DNA of 64,000 nucleotides from Jiangella alkaliphila (GCF_900105925.1 NZ_LT629791.1:1116001-1180000), one strand, 5' to 3'; positions 1 through 14,063 are shown, counted from the stretch's first letter. A program made the numbers and translations. The notes: generated from the sequence alone by a model not told the origin.

Positions 1-327
1 CACCCGGCGCGGGCGCACGGACACGACGGCGTCGCGGGCGCGCCGCGCGAGCACCGGCAGCCGGCCCAGCAGCACGCGGCCGACCAGGGCCAGCACGGCC
101 GCCGTCAGCACCGCCAGGCACAGATGCGCCAGCCCATGTTCCGACGACGACGGCGACGGCTTGCTCTCGTGCCCCTCGGCGCCGGCGGCCGCCCCGGCAT
201 GGGACGCCGCCGTGGTCTCGTGCGCCGGACTGTGCCCGTCGGCGTGGCCGGCACCGGCGACGTGGTGCATCAGCACGATGCCGAGGAGCAGCGCGGCCAG
301 CACCAGCAGCCGCGACACCGTCTTCAC
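1..327 (-). CDS. DUF6153-like small membrane protein (partial, C-terminus beyond window)
   Basis: An open frame runs off the left edge of the window: 109 codons from a GTG at 327, with no stop. The N-terminus (VKTVSRLLVLAALLLG) is a hydrophobic signal or membrane segment, followed by an MHH motif. A His/Ser/Ala-rich, probably extracellular stretch follows (residues 25-65). A second hydrophobic segment starts with HLCLAVL near residue 70. This layout, with the MHH and H-x-C positions, fits the DUF6153 family of actinobacterial membrane proteins of unknown function. The assignment rests on pattern recognition only. Confidence 0.5.
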   Translation of the reverse strand, partial: MKTVSRLLVLAALLLGIVLMHHVAGAGHADGHSPAHETTAASHAGAAAGAEGHESKPSPSSSEHGLAHLCLAVLTAAVLALVGRVLLGRLPVLARRARDAVVSVRPRRV

Positions 328-350
328 AGCGCCGAGCCTACGCCGCTACG

Positions 351-566
351 TCACACCTTCCGGTGGGTCGACCGCCGGAGCCAGCCGACGATCGCGGTAG
401 CCACGAACAACACCACCCCGATCAAGCCCAGCCAGAGGATGCCCTCGATGGCAAAGCCCACGATCGACAGCACCAACCAAGCGGCCAGCAAGACGACCAC
501 AAGAACCACCATGACCGAACCTGTACCCGGTTCGGAGCGTCGCACTCCGTGCTCGATCACGGGCAT
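351..566 (-). CDS. Small two-helix membrane protein, unknown function
   Basis: This 71-residue protein has two hydrophobic segments (about residues 19-40 and 43-62) and a basic C-terminus (RRSTHRKV), so it is probably an inner-membrane protein with its tail in the cytoplasm. Such small proteins are common in actinobacteria and I know no function for this one. The AGGGG that would serve as its ribosome-binding site lies 7 nt before the ATG, inside the 3' arm of the hairpin at 572-600. Translation may therefore depend on whether that hairpin forms. Confidence 0.55.
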   Translation of the reverse strand: MPVIEHGVRRSEPGTGSVMVVLVVVLLAAWLVLSIVGFAIEGILWLGLIGVVLFVATAIVGWLRRSTHRKV

Positions 567-571
567 GAGAA

Positions 572-600
572 AGCCCCTACCAAGCTTGCTGATAGGGGCT
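572..600 (-). terminator. Hairpin terminator behind tRNA-Ile
   Basis: On the minus strand AGCCCCTA and TAGGGGCT form a perfect 8-bp stem with a 13-nt loop, followed by CTTTCTC. It lies 10 nt downstream of the tRNA gene, which suggests a terminator for it. The downstream arm also contains the Shine-Dalgarno sequence of the gene starting at 566. Confidence 0.55.
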
Positions 601-610
601 CTGACCTGGG

Positions 611-684
611 TGGGCCTAACAGGACTTGAACCTGTGACCTCTTCCTTATCAGGGAAGCGCTCTAACCGTCTGAGCTATAGGCCC
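611..684 (-). tRNA. tRNA-Ile (anticodon GAT)
   Basis: The 74-nt minus-strand sequence folds as a cloverleaf. The acceptor stem GGGCCTA pairs with TAGGCCC, with discriminator A at 611. The D arm carries GCTC/GAGC. The anticodon stem CTTCC/GGAAG encloses CTGATAA, with the GAT anticodon at 648-650. The T arm is AGGTTCAAGTCCT. CCA is not encoded. A tRNA-Ile near gyrA is common in actinobacterial origin regions. Confidence 0.95.
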
Positions 685-772
685 GGGGATTTCGCACCGA
701 GTGCGCCGCAGCAGCGTACCTCACCGTCGACGGCCAGCCCAAACCGGGCTGACCGCCGCCGCGGGGCCGGGC

Positions 773-1812
773 TCAGTCGTCCTCGGCGAGGGTCAGTTCG
801 AGGCCACCGAGCAGGCTGGCCGAGAGGTTGTACAGGAACGCACCCAGCGTCGCCAGCGCCGTGAGCAGCACGACGTCGACCACCGCGATGAGGGTGGTGA
901 AGCCGAGCACGCGGGACAGTTCGACGTACTGGTTGATGTCGATGCCGGAGTTGCTGTCGGAGGCCGTCATGTCGGTGACGACGTCGTCGATGGAGCTGAA
1001 CACGCCGGCGGCGTCGAGGACGGACCAGAGCACCGCGACCGCGACGAACAGCGTGATGCCGAGCGCGACCGACAGCAGGAACGCCGTCTTCATGACCGAC
1101 CACGGGTCGACCCGCAGCAACCGCAGCCGGGCCTTGCGGACCCGGCCGGGACGGCGCGAGCTGGCCGAGCGCGACGGGGTCGGCGTGGTGGCCGCCTTCG
1201 CGGCGGTGGTCGAACGGGGCGCCGCCGGCGGGATGGCCTCGAGGCTGGCCTGGGTGTCGTCGGCGAGGTCCAGGTTCGACGGCGGCAGCGGCGCGGCCGG
1301 CACCGGGCCGGGCGGCGCCGGGAACGCCGCCGGAGCGGCGGCACCCTGCTGGGCGACCAGAGACGGCGGCGGCACCGGGCCCTGGTTCGCCGCGCCGGCC
1401 GCGGCTCGGCCGGCCGCCGGCGGAGCGCCGTTCGGCGAGGTCGGACCGGCCTGGCCGGTCGGCCGCTGGCCGTTGCCGTTCTGCGGCCCGCCGTTCTGGC
1501 CGGGCTCGCCCGGGCGGGACCACGGGTTCTGCGTGGACCCGGCGTCGGGACGCGGCGTGGTGTCTTCGCGCGACCGGTTGCGGGTGGCGACGCGGGCGGC
1601 GGCCGCACCACGCGGCTGCTGCCCACCACCCTGCTGCCCGCGGTTGTCGACCGCCGGGTCAGCGGCGCCGCGCTGCCCGTTGGGCGAACCGTTGCTGTTG
1701 GGAGGCCCCGGCTTCGCGCCGTTGGCCTGCTGGTCCGGCCGGTCCGGAGGAGGCGCGCTCTTGTTGCGCGCGTCCTGGTCGGACCCCGGACGCCCGGTCG
1801 CGCCACTGCTCG

Positions 1813-1816
<4 letters not shown>
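773..1816 (-). CDS. DUF3566 domain membrane protein
   Basis: The 347-residue protein starts with about 230 residues of Pro/Ala/Gly-rich, probably disordered cytoplasmic sequence. Its C-terminal 115 residues begin at [18 protein letters not shown] and hold two membrane helices separated by a short extracytoplasmic loop. This is the DUF3566 arrangement. Genes of this family sit directly after gyrA in many actinobacteria (Rv0007 in M. tuberculosis), and here the start overlaps the gyrA stop by 4 nt. The family function is not established; position and topology suggest an envelope or division role. The long basic/Pro-rich head is larger than in most relatives. Confidence 0.85.
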
Positions 1817-4362
<2,546 letters not shown>

Positions 4363-4487
4363 GAGTGGTTCCTCCAGGTGCGACCTGCCGGCCACACATC
4401 AGGTATGACGCGCGAGACAGCCTCACGGTTGTCTGCGGCCCCGTTGTGTTTCATGTCCTACTCGGGTCGGTTCGTCTCGCGCCGGGC

Positions 4488-6521
<2,034 letters not shown>

Positions 6522-6581
6522 TCAGGCCGCACCGCGCCACCTGCAGGCCGCTTGAGAGGCCCAGGAGACCGCGCGGCCTGG

Positions 6582-6596
6582 ATGGACAGTGTCCAT
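6582..6596. promoter_or_regulatory. Dyad ATGGACA-G-TGTCCAT in the gyrB leader
   Basis: Two 7-bp arms surround a single base, 85 bp upstream of the gyrB start. On the minus strand the dyad directly follows TAGAAT (6595-6600), a fair -10 hexamer, so a protein bound here would cover the transcription start. No convincing -35 was found. The rest of the 253-bp dciA-gyrB gap (6498-6750) shows no gene. Confidence 0.3.
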
Positions 6597-6750
6597 TCTA
6601 CCTTGTGCCGACATCAGAATGCGCGTTCTGCGGCCCTGAATGCCCCGTGGAGCCGCGTAGATCGCCCCGCGTGTGTCCCCATACCCGCACCGGGCGCCTC
6701 GACGGCGCTGGGGGCAATCTGGCGCCGCGGAGCGGATCGGCGGATTTCGG

Positions 6751-7371
6751 TCAGCCGTACGTGTCGCGCGGACCGCGTCCGGGTACGCTGCGGGGTCCGC
6801 GCCGCCAGCTCGGCGCCTGCGGTCCGCGCACGTCGACCCTGGTGACGGACCCGTCGCCGATCTCTTTGTTGAACCGGCGGACCAGCTCGGCCGCGAACAG
6901 CCGCACCTGCGTCGCCCACGCGGTGGTGTCGGCCCGGACGGTCAGCACGCCGTCCTCGTAGTGCTCGGGCTGCACATGCGCCGCGACCTCCGGCCCGACC
7001 ACCTGGTCCCAGCGGGCGACCGCGCCGTGCACCGCGAGGTCCTCGGCCCAGCCATGCTCGCCGATCAGCCGGTCGACGGCCGAGCCGACCGCCTGCGGAT
7101 CGCGGTCGTCGGAGCCCGGGCCGCTCCAGCCGGCGCCCGGTGCGCGGCGACGGCGCCAGGTGCCACCGCGGCCCGCGGTGTCGCCGGTCTTGCGGGACGG
7201 CGCGGGGCGGCCCGTCCGGCCCGCCACCTTCGCCCTGGCCAGCAGCGCTTTCGCGAGGTCATCGCCGTCGGGGTTCCACGTGAAACCGTCGGCCGGCCCG
7301 ACGGGGTCCGTGGCGGGTGCCGGCAGGTCGACGCCCGGCGCCGGGACGGTGCCATCGTCGCTGTCACTCAT
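6751..7371 (-). CDS. dciA: DciA-like protein (DUF721), helicase-loading factor
   Basis: DUF721/DciA proteins interact with the replicative helicase DnaB and take the place of DnaC/DnaI loaders in most bacteria. The conserved domain occupies residues 95-185, around WDQVVGPEVAAHVQPEHY and the ATQVRLFAAELVRRFN helix. The first 90 residues are Gly/Pro/Arg-rich and poorly ordered, as in other actinobacterial members. The place between recF and gyrB is the usual one (Rv0004 in Mycobacterium). The gene is separated from recF by 33 nt and probably shares its transcript. Confidence 0.88.
   Translation of the reverse strand: MSDSDDGTVPAPGVDLPAPATDPVGPADGFTWNPDGDDLAKALLARAKVAGRTGRPAPSRKTGDTAGRGGTWRRRRAPGAGWSGPGSDDRDPQAVGSAVDRLIGEHGWAEDLAVHGAVARWDQVVGPEVAAHVQPEHYEDGVLTVRADTTAWATQVRLFAAELVRRFNKEIGDGSVTRVDVRGPQAPSWRRGPRSVPGRGPRDTYG
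7273..7286. promoter_or_regulatory. parS-like site with one mismatch
   Basis: GTTCCACGTGAAAC differs from the ParB-binding consensus GTTTCACGTGAAAC at one position. It lies inside the dciA coding sequence, about 3.8 kb from oriC, within the distance at which actinobacterial parS sites cluster. Confidence 0.6.
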
Positions 7372-7404
7372 CGGCCGCCGTCACCCCTCTCACCCAGGCG
7401 AACC

Positions 7405-8577
7405 CTACGCCCGCCGGACCTCGCCGCCCAGCACGTCGACCCTGGCCCCGCTGAGCCCGGCCGGCACGTCGGCCGGCACCGCCGCCGTGACCAGCACCTG
7501 CTCGGCCCCGGCCGTCAGCTCGGCCAGCCGGTCGCGCCGCCCGGTGTCGAGCTCGGCGAAGACGTCGTCGAGGACCAGCACGGGGTCGCTGCCGGCCGAA
7601 CGCAGCAGCTCGTACGAGGCGAGCCGCAGCGCCAGCGCGAACGACCACGACTCGCCGTGGCTCGCGTATCCCTTGGCCGGCATCGGGCCGAGCGACAGCA
7701 CGAGGTCGTCGCGGTGCGGGCCGATCAGTGACACACCGCGGTCCAGCTCGTCGCGGCGAACCCCGGCCAGCGCCTCGAGCAGCGCCGCCGCCAGGGTCTC
7801 ACGCGACGGCACCAGCTCGGCGTCGGGGCCGAGCGACGACTTGTACGTGAGCAAGGCGTCCCGGTCGCCGGACGGGCCGGAACCGCCGGCCACCGCGTCG
7901 TACGCCTTGGCGGCCAGCGGCCGGAGCGCCTCGACGAGGTCGAGGCGGGCGGCCAGCAGCTCGGCGCCGGCCTGGGCGAGGTGGGTGTCCCAGACGTCCA
8001 GCGTGCTGAGGTCGGGTCCGCGCGACGACCCGCCGCCCCGGCTCGCCCGCATGGCCATGCCGGCCGACTTCAGCAGCGCGTTGCGCTGTTTCAGCACCCG
8101 GTCGTAGTCGGACCGGACGCCGGCGAACCGCGGCGCCCGCGCGACCAGCAGTTCGTCGAGGAACCGGCGCCGCTCGGACGGGTCGCCTTTGACCAGCGCC
8201 AGATCCTCGGGCGCGAACAGCACGGTCGTCAGCACGCCGAGCAGCTCGCGCGGCCGGGGGACCGGCGACCGGTTCAGCCGGGCGCGGTTCGCCTTGCCCG
8301 GCGTGATCTCGATCTCCAGCAACGTGCTGCGCGGCTCGCCGCCCACGGTCTCGACGACGCTGCCGCGCACCACCGCCCGCTCGGCACCGAGCCGCACCAG
8401 CGGCGCGTCCTGCGCGACCCGGTGGCTGCCCAGCGTCGCGAGGTAGTTCAGCGCCTCGACCAGGTTGGTCTTGCCGTGGCCGTTGGGCCCGACGAACGCC
8501 GTGACGCCGGGCTCGAGCGGCAGCTCGACCGAGGCGTACGACCGGAAGTCGGCCAGCGACAGATGGGCGACGTGCAT
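7405..8577 (-). CDS. recF: DNA replication and repair protein RecF
   Basis: RecF is an SMC-like ATPase that helps load RecA at gapped DNA. The 390-residue protein has Walker [10 protein letters not shown] (residues 30-38), the ABC-type signature around [18 protein letters not shown], Walker [15 protein letters not shown] and the D-loop after it. Length and gene order (dnaN-gnd-recF-dciA) are typical. The ATG at 8577 gives the canonical start [14 protein letters not shown]. Confidence 0.97.
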   Translation of the reverse strand: MHVAHLSLADFRSYASVELPLEPGVTAFVGPNGHGKTNLVEALNYLATLGSHRVAQDAPLVRLGAERAVVRGSVVETVGGEPRSTLLEIEITPGKANRARLNRSPVPRPRELLGVLTTVLFAPEDLALVKGDPSERRRFLDELLVARAPRFAGVRSDYDRVLKQRNALLKSAGMAMRASRGGGSSRGPDLSTLDVWDTHLAQAGAELLAARLDLVEALRPLAAKAYDAVAGGSGPSGDRDALLTYKSSLGPDAELVPSRETLAAALLEALAGVRRDELDRGVSLIGPHRDDLVLSLGPMPAKGYASHGESWSFALALRLASYELLRSAGSDPVLVLDDVFAELDTGRRDRLAELTAGAEQVLVTAAVPADVPAGLSGARVDVLGGEVRRA

Positions 8578-8595
8578 GCGCGGACGTCCCCGGCC

Positions 8596-9516
8596 TCAGG
8601 TGCGGGCGTCGCCCGTCCCGGAGGTCGGCCCGGCGTCCGCCGCCTTGACGGCGTGGCCGCCGAACTGGTTGCGCAGTGCGGCCACCGCCTTCATGGCGGG
8701 GGAGTCGTCCTGCCGGGACTCGAACCGGGCGAACAGGGCGGCGGTGATGACCGGCGCCGGCACCGAGTTGCGGATGGACTCCTCGACCGTCCAGCGGCCC
8801 TCGCCGGAGTCTTCGACGTAGCCCTCGATCTCGGCCAGCACAGGGTCCTGCTCGAGCGCCCGGACCAGCAGGTCGAGCAGCCAGGAGCGGACGACGGTGC
8901 CGCGGGACCATGCCTTCAGCGTGCCGTGGACGTCGTCGACGATGCCCGAGGCGGCCAGCAGCTCGTAGCCCTCGCCGTAGGCCTGCATGAGGCCGTACTC
9001 GATGCCGTTGTGCACCATCTTGGCGTAGTGACCGGCGCCGACGCCGCCGGCGTGGACGAAGCCTTCCTCGCGCGGGCCTTCGGGCCGCAGTGCGTCGAAG
9101 ATCGGCATCAACCGCTCGACGTGCTCCTTCGCGCCGCCGGCCATCAGGCCGTAGCCCTTCTCGAGGCCCCAGATGCCGCCGGAGACGCCGCAGTCGACGT
9201 ACCCGACGCCGTGCTCGGCGAGGATGTCGGCGTTCACGCGGTCGTCGGTGAACCTGGAGTTGCCGCCGTCGATGACGAGGTCGCCCTCGTCGAGCAGCTC
9301 GCCCAGCTCCTGGACGGTGGCCCGGGTGGGGTCGCCGGCCGGCACCATGACCCACACCGCCCGCGGCGCGGACAGCCGCTCGACCAGCTCTTTCAGGCTG
9401 CCGACGTCGCTGACCTCGGGGTTGCGGTCGTAGCCCACCACCGTGTGGCCGGCCCGACGCAGCCGCTCGCGCATGTTGCCGCCCATACGGCCGAGGCCGA
9501 CCAGGCCCAGCTCCAT
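8596..9516 (-). CDS. gnd: 6-phosphogluconate dehydrogenase, decarboxylating (short form)
   Basis: The enzyme oxidises 6-phosphogluconate to ribulose 5-phosphate and CO2 with NAD(P)+ in the pentose phosphate pathway. The Rossmann motif GLVGLGRMGGNM is at the N-terminus, followed by substrate-binding DCGVSGGIWGLEKGYGLMAGG and the catalytic GAGHYAKMVHNGIEY. At 306 residues it is the short YqeC/GndA-type enzyme found between dnaN and recF in many actinobacteria. I chose the ATG at 9516 (MELGLVGLG), which fits the family and has GGAAGGG 6 nt upstream. A GTG at 9537, also with a good ribosome-binding site, would add seven residues. Confidence 0.94.
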   Translation of the reverse strand: MELGLVGLGRMGGNMRERLRRAGHTVVGYDRNPEVSDVGSLKELVERLSAPRAVWVMVPAGDPTRATVQELGELLDEGDLVIDGGNSRFTDDRVNADILAEHGVGYVDCGVSGGIWGLEKGYGLMAGGAKEHVERLMPIFDALRPEGPREEGFVHAGGVGAGHYAKMVHNGIEYGLMQAYGEGYELLAASGIVDDVHGTLKAWSRGTVVRSWLLDLLVRALEQDPVLAEIEGYVEDSGEGRWTVEESIRNSVPAPVITAALFARFESRQDDSPAMKAVAALRNQFGGHAVKAADAGPTSGTGDART

Positions 9517-9642
9517 GACGTTCCCTTCCGTGGCCACCAGAGTTCCTCCCGTGCCGATGGGCGCCGTACGGCGGCGCGAGCCGATGTCACCATCCTCGCG
9601 CGCCGCAGCCGCCGCGTGCGACCGGGTCGCCGTCGCGAGCCG

Positions 9643-10776
9643 TCAGCCCGAGAGGCGGATGGGCATGGCGAGGTAGCGGTAGCCGCCCTCGGGCTCGGCC
9701 TCGGCGCTGCCGACGCCCTGGATGACCACGGGCTTCAGCGGCGTGTCGGTGAAGGACAGGTGCGCGAACGGGGTGCCCAGCGCCTGCAGGCCGTCGAGCA
9801 GGTAGGTCGGGTTGAAGCCGGTGGCGATGGCCGGGCCCTGGACGTCGGCGGGCAGCGCCTCGGAGGCCTGCGCGTCCTCGCCGCTGCCGGCCTCGAGGAC
9901 GACCTGGCCCTCGTCGAAGGCGAGCCGGACCGGGGTGTTGCGCTCGGCCACCAGGGCGACGCGCTTCACCGACTCGACCAGCGCGGAGATCTCGACCCTG
10001 GCCACCGTGGCGGTCTCGGCCGGGAACAGCCGGCGGTAGTTGGGCACCCATTCGCCGTCGATGAGCCGGCTGGTGGTGTGGCGGCCGCCGGCCGCGAGGC
10101 CCAGCAGGCTGTCCTGGCTGCCGGTGCCCAGCGCCAGCGTGACGGCGCCGGCCGGGCCGAGCGTCTTGGCGGCGTCGACCAGCGTGCGGGCCGGCACCAG
10201 CGCGACCGCGGAGATGTCGGGCGTGCCGGGGTTCCAGGTGAACTCGCGGACGGCGAGGCGGTAGCGGTCGGTGGCACCGAGGGTGACGGTCTCGCCCTCG
10301 ATCTCGATGCGGATGCCGGTGAGTGTGGGCAGCATGTCGTCGCGGCCGGCGGCGACCGCCACCTGGCTGACCGCCTCGGCGAGAACGGTGCCGTCGACGG
10401 TGCCGGACGCCTCGGGCATGGACGGGAGGTCGGGGTACTCCTCGACCGGCAGCGTCAGCAGGGTGAACCGGGCGCTGCCGCAGGTGATGGTGACCTTGGA
10501 GCCGTCGGCGGTGAGGTCGACCGGCTTGTTCGGCAGCGACCGTGCGATGTCGGCCAGCAGCCGGCCGGAGACCAGAACGGTGCCACCGTCGGCGACGTCG
10601 GCCTCGACGGACACGCGGCCGGACACCTCGTAGTCGAACGACGAGAACGTCACTTGGGTGTCGGACGCGTCGATGCGCAGGCCGGCCAGCACCGGCACCG
10701 TCGGCCGGTTGGGCAGGGTGCGGGCCGTCCAGGCCACCGCATCTGCCAGTACATCGCGATCGAGCCGGAACTTCAC
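9643..10776 (-). CDS. dnaN: DNA polymerase III beta sliding clamp
   Basis: DnaN forms the ring-shaped dimer that tethers the replicative polymerase to DNA. The 377-residue product starts MKFRLDRDVLADAVAW and shows the three-fold clamp domain repeat, ending in the conserved YLAMPIRLSG (E. coli ...MPMRL). It is transcribed away from dnaA's 3' end, with oriC between them. Confidence 0.98.
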   Translation of the reverse strand: MKFRLDRDVLADAVAWTARTLPNRPTVPVLAGLRIDASDTQVTFSSFDYEVSGRVSVEADVADGGTVLVSGRLLADIARSLPNKPVDLTADGSKVTITCGSARFTLLTLPVEEYPDLPSMPEASGTVDGTVLAEAVSQVAVAAGRDDMLPTLTGIRIEIEGETVTLGATDRYRLAVREFTWNPGTPDISAVALVPARTLVDAAKTLGPAGAVTLALGTGSQDSLLGLAAGGRHTTSRLIDGEWVPNYRRLFPAETATVARVEISALVESVKRVALVAERNTPVRLAFDEGQVVLEAGSGEDAQASEALPADVQGPAIATGFNPTYLLDGLQALGTPFAHLSFTDTPLKPVVIQGVGSAEAEPEGGYRYLAMPIRLSG

Positions 10777-11203
10777 CGGTCCGTCCTCCCCTCGGGCTCC
10801 CGCCCGGGTCGTTGTGGTTCGACGTCATCCTTCCACGGGCCGCTGACAGTGGCGGCCAGAGGCGTCAAACGGCGGCCGTGAATCACACGATCCACAGGAA
10901 CCGGCCCGCCAGACTTGTGCGCTGCCAGTTGATCCATGGATAGGTCAGTCAGGTTCGTAACGTTGGTGGAAAGTGTGGAAAACCATGAACGTCGCAGGTG
11001 AGCGGCGCTACCGTTGTCCACGGAGCCTGTGGGCGCGAGCAGTGGGTGACGTGGACCGTCCGAGGTTGTCCACCGATGAGTGACACTTTCCCCGAGCCGG
11101 TCCACGGCGATGGCACCCATGTCCACAAACTTGTCCACAGCCTGTGAGAAGTCGATCACCCTCAGTGACTGTGCTTCTCCGGCCGTCGCGGCGCCGGCCA
11201 CCG
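10777..11203. other. oriC core (dnaA-dnaN intergenic) with DnaA boxes
   Basis: The 427-bp gap between dnaA and dnaN holds matches to the high-GC DnaA box TTGTCCACA: a perfect copy at 11131-11139, and near copies at 11119-11127 (ATGTCCACA), 11066-11074 (TTGTCCACC), 11014-11022 (TTGTCCACG), 10974-10982 (TTTTCCACA, opposite strand) and 10888-10896 (CGATCCACA). Location and box density are those of actinobacterial origins. No long AT-rich unwinding element is evident. No gene was seen here. Confidence 0.88.
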
Positions 11204-12691
11204 TCATGACTGCCGGGCCTGCTGCTTGATGCGGTTGGTCAGTTCGGTGACCTGATTGAAGACACTGCGCCGCTCGGCCATCAGCGTGCGGATCTTCCGC
11301 TCGGCGTGCATGACGGTGGTGTGGTCGCGGCCGCCGAAGTGCTGGCCGATCTTCGGCAGCGACAGCTCGGTCAGCTCGCGGCACAGGTACATCGCGATCT
11401 GGCGGGCCGTGACGAGCACCCTGCTGCGGCTGGTGCCCTGCAGGTCCTCGATGGTCAGGCCGAAGTAGGCCGACGTCTGCGCCATGATCGTGGCGGCCGT
11501 GATCTCGGGCCCGGAATCGGTCGGCACGAGGTCGCGGAGCACGATCTCGGCCAGCGAGAGGTCGACCGGCTGGCGGTTGAGGCTCGCGAACGCCGTGACC
11601 CGGATCAGCGCGCCCTCGAGCTCGCGGATGTTCGTGGCGATGCGGCTGGCGATGTACTCCAGGACGTCGGGCGACACGTTGAGGTGGTCCTGGGTGGCCT
11701 TCTTCGACAGGATCGCGATGCGGGTCTCGAGGTCGGGCGGCTGCACGTCGCACGTCAGGCCCCACTCGAACCGGTTGCGCAGCCGGTCCTCCAGCGCCGA
11801 CAGCTGCTTCGGCGGCCGGTCGGACGTGATGACGATCTGCTTGTTCGCGTTGTGCAGCGTGTTGAACGTGTGGAAGAACTCCTCCTGCGTCTGGATCTTG
11901 CCCTCGAGGAACTGGATGTCGTCGATGAGCAGGACGTCGACGTCGCGGTAGCGGCGCTGGAACGCCGACGCCTTGTCGTCGCGGATGGAGTTGATGAAGT
12001 CGTTGGTGAACTCCTCGGAGCTCACGTAGCGCACCCGGGTGCCGGGGTACATCGTCCGCGTGTAGTGGCCGATGGCGTGCAGGAGGTGGGTCTTGCCCAG
12101 GCCCGACTCGCCGTAGACGTGCAGCGGGTTGTACGCCTTGCCCGGCGCCTCGGCGACGGCGACCGTCGCGGCGTGCGCGAACCGGTTGCTCGAGCCGATG
12201 ACGAAGGTGTCGAACGTGTACCGCGGGTTGAGGTGCGGCTCGGTGTCGCCGCGCCGGGCCGGGCCGTCGGGCGCCGGCCGCGGCACGAACGCCGGCGCCT
12301 CGGTGGCGGCACTGACCAGCGGGATCTCCTCGGTGTCGACCGACGACGAGGGCGGCGCGTCGAGATAGCCGCCCATCGGCGGCGGAGGCGGCACCGGTTC
12401 GAGCGTGGCGCCGGCCGCGCCGTCGGGCGGTGGCGCGACACTGACGGCCAGGCCGACCGGCCGGCCGAGCACTTCGGACAGCGCGTCGACGATGTGCGAA
12501 CGCAGCCGCTGCTCGACCTGAGCTCGGGCGAAATCACTCGGGACGGAGATGACAGCGGTACCCTCGACGAGAGTGACGGGACGGGCCTGGGACAGGAACG
12601 CGCGCTGTTGCGGCCCGATCTCGATGGATTCCAGGTCGGTCAGAGCCTTGTACCAAGCGGTCGCGAAGTCGATTCCGGCCTCGTCTGCCAC
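11204..12691 (-). CDS. dnaA: Chromosomal replication initiator DnaA
   Basis: DnaA binds the 9-bp boxes at oriC and melts the origin with ATP. The 495-residue protein has the N-terminal DnaB-interaction domain I (1-85) and a Pro/Ala-rich domain II (86-155). The AAA+ domain carries Walker [10 protein letters not shown] (194-202) and Walker [14 protein letters not shown]. Domain IV has the signature [16 protein letters not shown] near the C-terminus. DnaA boxes lie both upstream and downstream, so autoregulation is likely. Confidence 0.98.
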   Translation of the reverse strand: MADEAGIDFATAWYKALTDLESIEIGPQQRAFLSQARPVTLVEGTAVISVPSDFARAQVEQRLRSHIVDALSEVLGRPVGLAVSVAPPPDGAAGATLEPVPPPPPMGGYLDAPPSSSVDTEEIPLVSAATEAPAFVPRPAPDGPARRGDTEPHLNPRYTFDTFVIGSSNRFAHAATVAVAEAPGKAYNPLHVYGESGLGKTHLLHAIGHYTRTMYPGTRVRYVSSEEFTNDFINSIRDDKASAFQRRYRDVDVLLIDDIQFLEGKIQTQEEFFHTFNTLHNANKQIVITSDRPPKQLSALEDRLRNRFEWGLTCDVQPPDLETRIAILSKKATQDHLNVSPDVLEYIASRIATNIRELEGALIRVTAFASLNRQPVDLSLAEIVLRDLVPTDSGPEITAATIMAQTSAYFGLTIEDLQGTSRSRVLVTARQIAMYLCRELTELSLPKIGQHFGGRDHTTVMHAERKIRTLMAERRSVFNQVTELTNRIKQQARQS

Positions 12692-13165
12692 AGTTCACTC
12701 CAAACTGGCGGCAACTGGCTGGCCACCCCCGTTGTCGTTGTCCACACGGTCGTCCACAGGGTGTGGAGGGTGTCGACACGTGCGGTTTGTGCCTATCCGC
12801 TCCATTGTGACCTGCACGAACGCGGCGCCGGTTTGGTGGTGCCGTACCGGACGGACAGCGTGCTGGAGCACGTGACGCTAACAACATGCGGCCGGGGCTT
12901 CAACTGATGTCCACAGGTTGCCCCCAGAGGCCGGCGTGTCGCTACCGGCCGGGAACCTTTCCAGGGTGCCATGCTGAAGGGTTCGCTCGCGCCCGCGCGC
13001 GATGAAGCCGCCGAGTTTGACCTGAGACGCGGCGACCGCGTACCGTAAATCGGTCCGACGAGGGCTCCTGTTGTCATGCCTGGCTGTGCACTTTCCAGGG
13101 ATGCGCGGGTTCCGCGCGGCACCCGAATGCACGCACATCTCATCGATCGACACAGGAGCTCGGAC
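12692..13165. other. dnaA-rpmH divergent region with further DnaA boxes
   Basis: The 474-bp divergent gap has a perfect DnaA box TTGTCCACA at 12738-12746 and near copies at 12750-12758 (TCGTCCACA) and 12907-12915 (ATGTCCACA). These probably serve dnaA autoregulation and a second DnaA-binding cluster. The rpmH leader occupies the right part. I see no gene in it. Confidence 0.7.
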
Positions 13166-13303
13166 GTGGTCAAGCGCACCTTCCAGCCGAATACCCGCCG
13201 TCGTGCGAAGACTCACGGCTTCCGGCTGCGTATGCGTACGCGCGCCGGCCGTGGCATCCTCGCCGCCCGCCGCAGCAAGGGCCGTGCCAAGCTGTCCGCC
13301 TGA
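13166..13303 (+). CDS. rpmH: 50S ribosomal protein L34
   Basis: The 45-residue, highly basic protein reads [20 protein letters not shown] at its start, an almost invariant L34 sequence, and ends [11 protein letters not shown]. The GTG start has AGGAG 9 nt upstream. It is the first gene of the conserved rpmH-rnpA-yidD-yidC-jag-rsmG run. Confidence 0.98.
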   Translation: MVKRTFQPNTRRRAKTHGFRLRMRTRAGRGILAARRSKGRAKLSA

Positions 13304-13340
13304 TCCGGCCGGCACGCTTGCGCTCGCTCGACGATCCGAG

Positions 13341-13712
13341 GTGCTGAAGGCCGAGCACCGCCTGCGGCGCTCGGCCGATTTCCGGGTGATCGTGCGCCGC
13401 GGTGTCCGCGTCGGACGGCCGACCATGGTCGTACATCTGCTCCCCGCCGACGACTCTGCCGGCGACGCCGATGCCGGTCCTGCGTCGGTGGGTCTGGTCG
13501 TCGGACGCCCGGTTGGGGGTGCAGTGGTGCGCAACACCGTGCGGCGCCGGTTGCGCCATCTCCTCGCCGAGCGGGTCGGCCGCCTGCCCGCCGGATCCAA
13601 GCTCGTGGTCCGTGCCCTGCCCGGCATCGCCGGCGCTCCCAGCTCCGCCCTGGCGCGTGAGCTCGACGCCGCCATCGACCGCGCCGTCACCCGAGCGGAG
13701 CAGCGGCGATGA
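13341..13712 (+). CDS. rnpA: Ribonuclease P protein component
   Basis: RnpA assists the RNase P RNA in 5' maturation of tRNAs. The 123-residue protein starts VLKAEHRLRRSADF and carries the RNR signature in GGAVVRNTVRRRLRHLL. The GTG at 13341 is the family start, although the ribosome-binding site in front is weak. Its stop overlaps yidD by 4 nt. Confidence 0.96.
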   Translation: MLKAEHRLRRSADFRVIVRRGVRVGRPTMVVHLLPADDSAGDADAGPASVGLVVGRPVGGAVVRNTVRRRLRHLLAERVGRLPAGSKLVVRALPGIAGAPSSALARELDAAIDRAVTRAEQRR

Positions 13713-14056
13713 AGACCGTCATGGTGGCTCTGCTCAAGGGCTACCGCCTCGTCATCAGCCCGCTGTACGGGCAGACCTGCCGCTACTACCCGTCCTGCTC
13801 GGCGTACGCCTTGAGCTCGGTGGAGCGGCACGGTGCCCTGCGCGGAGGCTGGCTCGCCCTGCGTCGGCTCGGCCGGTGCCATCCCTGGTGCGCCGGCGGC
13901 GTCGACCTCGTACCCACCCGCGAGAACTACCGGTGGTGGGGCCGGGCCGCCGGGACTGACGGCGACGACGAGCCGCACCCGGCCGCGTCGCATGGAGCTT
14001 CCGCGCCGCGGGCGGATCTGCCGCCCGGCGCACCGACCTCTCTCCGAGGAGTCTGA
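13709..14056 (+). CDS. yidD: Membrane protein insertion efficiency factor YidD
   Basis: YidD is a small membrane-associated protein that assists YidC. The core is intact: LLKGYRLVISPLYGQTCRYYPSCSAY-type sequence with the Cys-containing CRYYPSCS motif, then HPWCAGGVDLVP. The 115-residue length includes a polar C-terminal extension of about 30 residues. The start overlaps the rnpA stop (ATGA), implying translational coupling. Confidence 0.93.
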   Translation: MKTVMVALLKGYRLVISPLYGQTCRYYPSCSAYALSSVERHGALRGGWLALRRLGRCHPWCAGGVDLVPTRENYRWWGRAAGTDGDDEPHPAASHGASAPRADLPPGAPTSLRGV

Positions 14057-14063
14057 TACACCC

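Noticed and set aside
7380-7409. GTCACC-N18-CCTACG on the plus strand near recF/dciA
   Set aside because: The first hexamer is changed and the match points into recF antisense with no gene start behind it; taken as chance and as a measure of background.
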